Below, piece by piece: positions 63,021 to 64,000 of a stretch of 64,000 nucleotides of DNA. The position numbers and the translations under genes were made by a program. Numbering within the stretch: the first letter of the stretch is position 1; each line of letters begins with the position of its first letter. The DNA comes from Leuconostoc suionicum (GTDB taxonomy: Bacteria > Bacillota > Bacilli > Lactobacillales > Lactobacillaceae): contig NZ_CP015247.1 of assembly GCF_001891125.1 (NCBI RefSeq), positions 886,501-950,500 of the forward strand. Direction: 5' to 3'. The notes under the pieces were generated by a model. It saw nothing but the letters and a program-made list of their open reading frames with translations. It had not been told where the DNA came from and searched no databases.

Positions 63021-63884
63021 ATGTCAAGGAATGAAGAAAAAGTTTGGCTTGTAACGGGTGGATCAACTGGATTTGGACGTAAATTAATTGAAGAATTAAT
63101 TGCAAAAAAGATTCCAGTCGTAGCTACCGCAAGAAATTTATCAGCATTTGATGATTTAGAAACGAATGCGGATGATTTACTACTTAAAGTACAACTGGAT
63201 GTCACAAACCAAGAACAAGTCAACAATGCTGTCCAGTCAACGCTCAATAAGTTTGGAAAAATTGATGTTCTGGTTAATAACGCTGGCTACGGATACTCTG
63301 GTTCGATTGAAGAATCAGATGAAACTGCAGTCCGCAAAATGTTTGAAGCAAATTTTTGGGGTGCTAGTGCGATGATTCGTGCAGTGTTACCAGCTATGAG
63401 AAAAAACAGATCAGGATTAATTATCAATGTCACATCAATAGGTGGTTTACTAGCGTTACCCACCTATGGATATTACAATGCAACCAAGCATGCCTTAGAA
63501 GGATTGGGTAAGGCGCTATCATTAGAAGTTGAACCTTTTGGTATTAAGGTAACAAATGTCGAGCCTGGTCCCTTTAGAACTGATTGGGCAGGCAGATCAC
63601 AATTTTCTGCAAAACATTCAATTAACGATTATGAAAATACGCCAGCAAGAATATCCGAGAAAACTTCACATGCCAGATCAGGCGAGCAAACTGGCTCTCC
63701 TGAACTAGCTGCAAAGGCATTTATTAAAATCGCTGCATCCGACAATCCACCTTTGCATTTTATTGCGGGTCAAAATGCTTTTAAACGCGAACAAGAAGAA
63801 ATTTCTAATATTCAACATGATATGCAAAAATGGCAAGAGGATTCAACCCATCTGGACTATGGTGACGAGACCTATTGGCAATAG
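63021..63884 (+). CDS. Short-chain dehydrogenase/reductase (SDR)
   Basis: Classical SDR of 287 residues: TGGSTGFG cofactor motif, NNAGYGYSG, catalytic Ser in NVTSIGG, and YYNATK. GFGRKLIEELIAKK and the EPGPFRTDWAG region match a broad group of oxidoreductases of unknown substrate common in lactic acid bacteria. It is related to the SDR at 21292 but is clearly a distinct gene. AGGAGG is well spaced before the ATG. Confidence 0.87.
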   Translation: MSRNEEKVWLVTGGSTGFGRKLIEELIAKKIPVVATARNLSAFDDLETNADDLLLKVQLDVTNQEQVNNAVQSTLNKFGKIDVLVNNAGYGYSGSIEESDETAVRKMFEANFWGASAMIRAVLPAMRKNRSGLIINVTSIGGLLALPTYGYYNATKHALEGLGKALSLEVEPFGIKVTNVEPGPFRTDWAGRSQFSAKHSINDYENTPARISEKTSHARSGEQTGSPELAAKAFIKIAASDNPPLHFIAGQNAFKREQEEISNIQHDMQKWQEDSTHLDYGDETYWQ

Positions 63885-64000
63885 GTGGGAAGAGTGTTAA
63901 CAGACCGTTATTTTTGAAGAAGTTGGGGATTATTTTGAAGTTGATCGAAAAAATTTTACGTTTGAATCCGATAAATGGATAAACAAAGAAGTTTATCGCT
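63885..64000 (+). other. Open-ended coding-like fragment at the window edge
   Basis: After a TAA near 63899, one frame stays open to the end of the window and reads VIFEEVGDYFEVDRKNF onward. There is no start codon or Shine-Dalgarno in front, so it may be a gene remnant or a gene with an unseen start; not identifiable. Confidence 0.3.

Overview
The window is a low-GC Gram-positive chromosome segment, most likely from Leuconostoc or a close heterofermentative lactic acid bacterium. That is an inference from gene content: 6-phosphogluconate dehydrogenase beside a gluconate permease, acetolactate decarboxylase plus butanediol dehydrogenase, ECF-type vitamin uptake, many PTS and alpha-glucosidase genes, and an IS30-family element. 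No rRNA, tRNA, prophage or CRISPR array was seen.

Layout. 1-9400: alpha-glucoside locus (GH13 oligo-1,6-glucosidase, SLC45-type MFS permease, second GH13 gene broken by a frameshift), then a beta-glucoside operon (LicT-type antiterminator, PTS IIBCA, GH1 phospho-glucosidase) with two antiterminator/terminator leaders. 9500-16200: GAF-type methionine sulfoxide reductase, lipid II flippase-like protein, and a minus-strand operon (third GH13 enzyme, GPH symporter, small unknown protein) with an adjacent LacI regulator. 16499-21088: a compact exosortase G locus with its own Firmicu-CTERM substrate, glycosyltransferase, PTPS-like protein and large membrane protein; this is the most unusual system here. 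21290-29500: SDR, NrtR-like regulator with NiaP-like niacin carrier, butanediol dehydrogenase, uracil-DNA glycosylase family protein, ECF S component, candidate small RNA, DJ-1 protein and PNPOx-like protein. 28621-30844: an aminotransferase gene split by an intact IS30 element. 30841-34570: ketogluconate/gluconate operon. 35785-41900: cellobiose-type PTS operon with its own PRD regulator. 42000-43860: two tandem TPP riboswitches before thiW-thiM. 44050-49280: redox-responsive regulators (HxlR, OhrR-like) with oxidoreductases, and a GT8 enzyme. 49490-52300: manganese-type ABC importer. 52385-57150: acetolactate decarboxylase, LCP protein, MarR-DHA2 efflux pair. 57222-60036: a yybP-ykoY (Mn2+) riboswitch with a P-type ATPase. 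60171-64000: unknown protein, a decayed gene, LysE exporter, 2-hydroxyacid dehydrogenase and SDR.

Carbon control is a common theme: sequences matching the CcpA cre consensus, exactly or with one mismatch, precede the alpha-glucoside, beta-glucoside, butanediol, ketogluconate and cellobiose genes and one unexplained leader. Metal homeostasis also pairs logically: an importer and a riboswitch-controlled ATPase, consistent with a manganese-dependent lactic acid bacterium. Two genes carry the same type of lesion, one missing G in a G run, so real pseudogenes must be distinguished from sequencing error.
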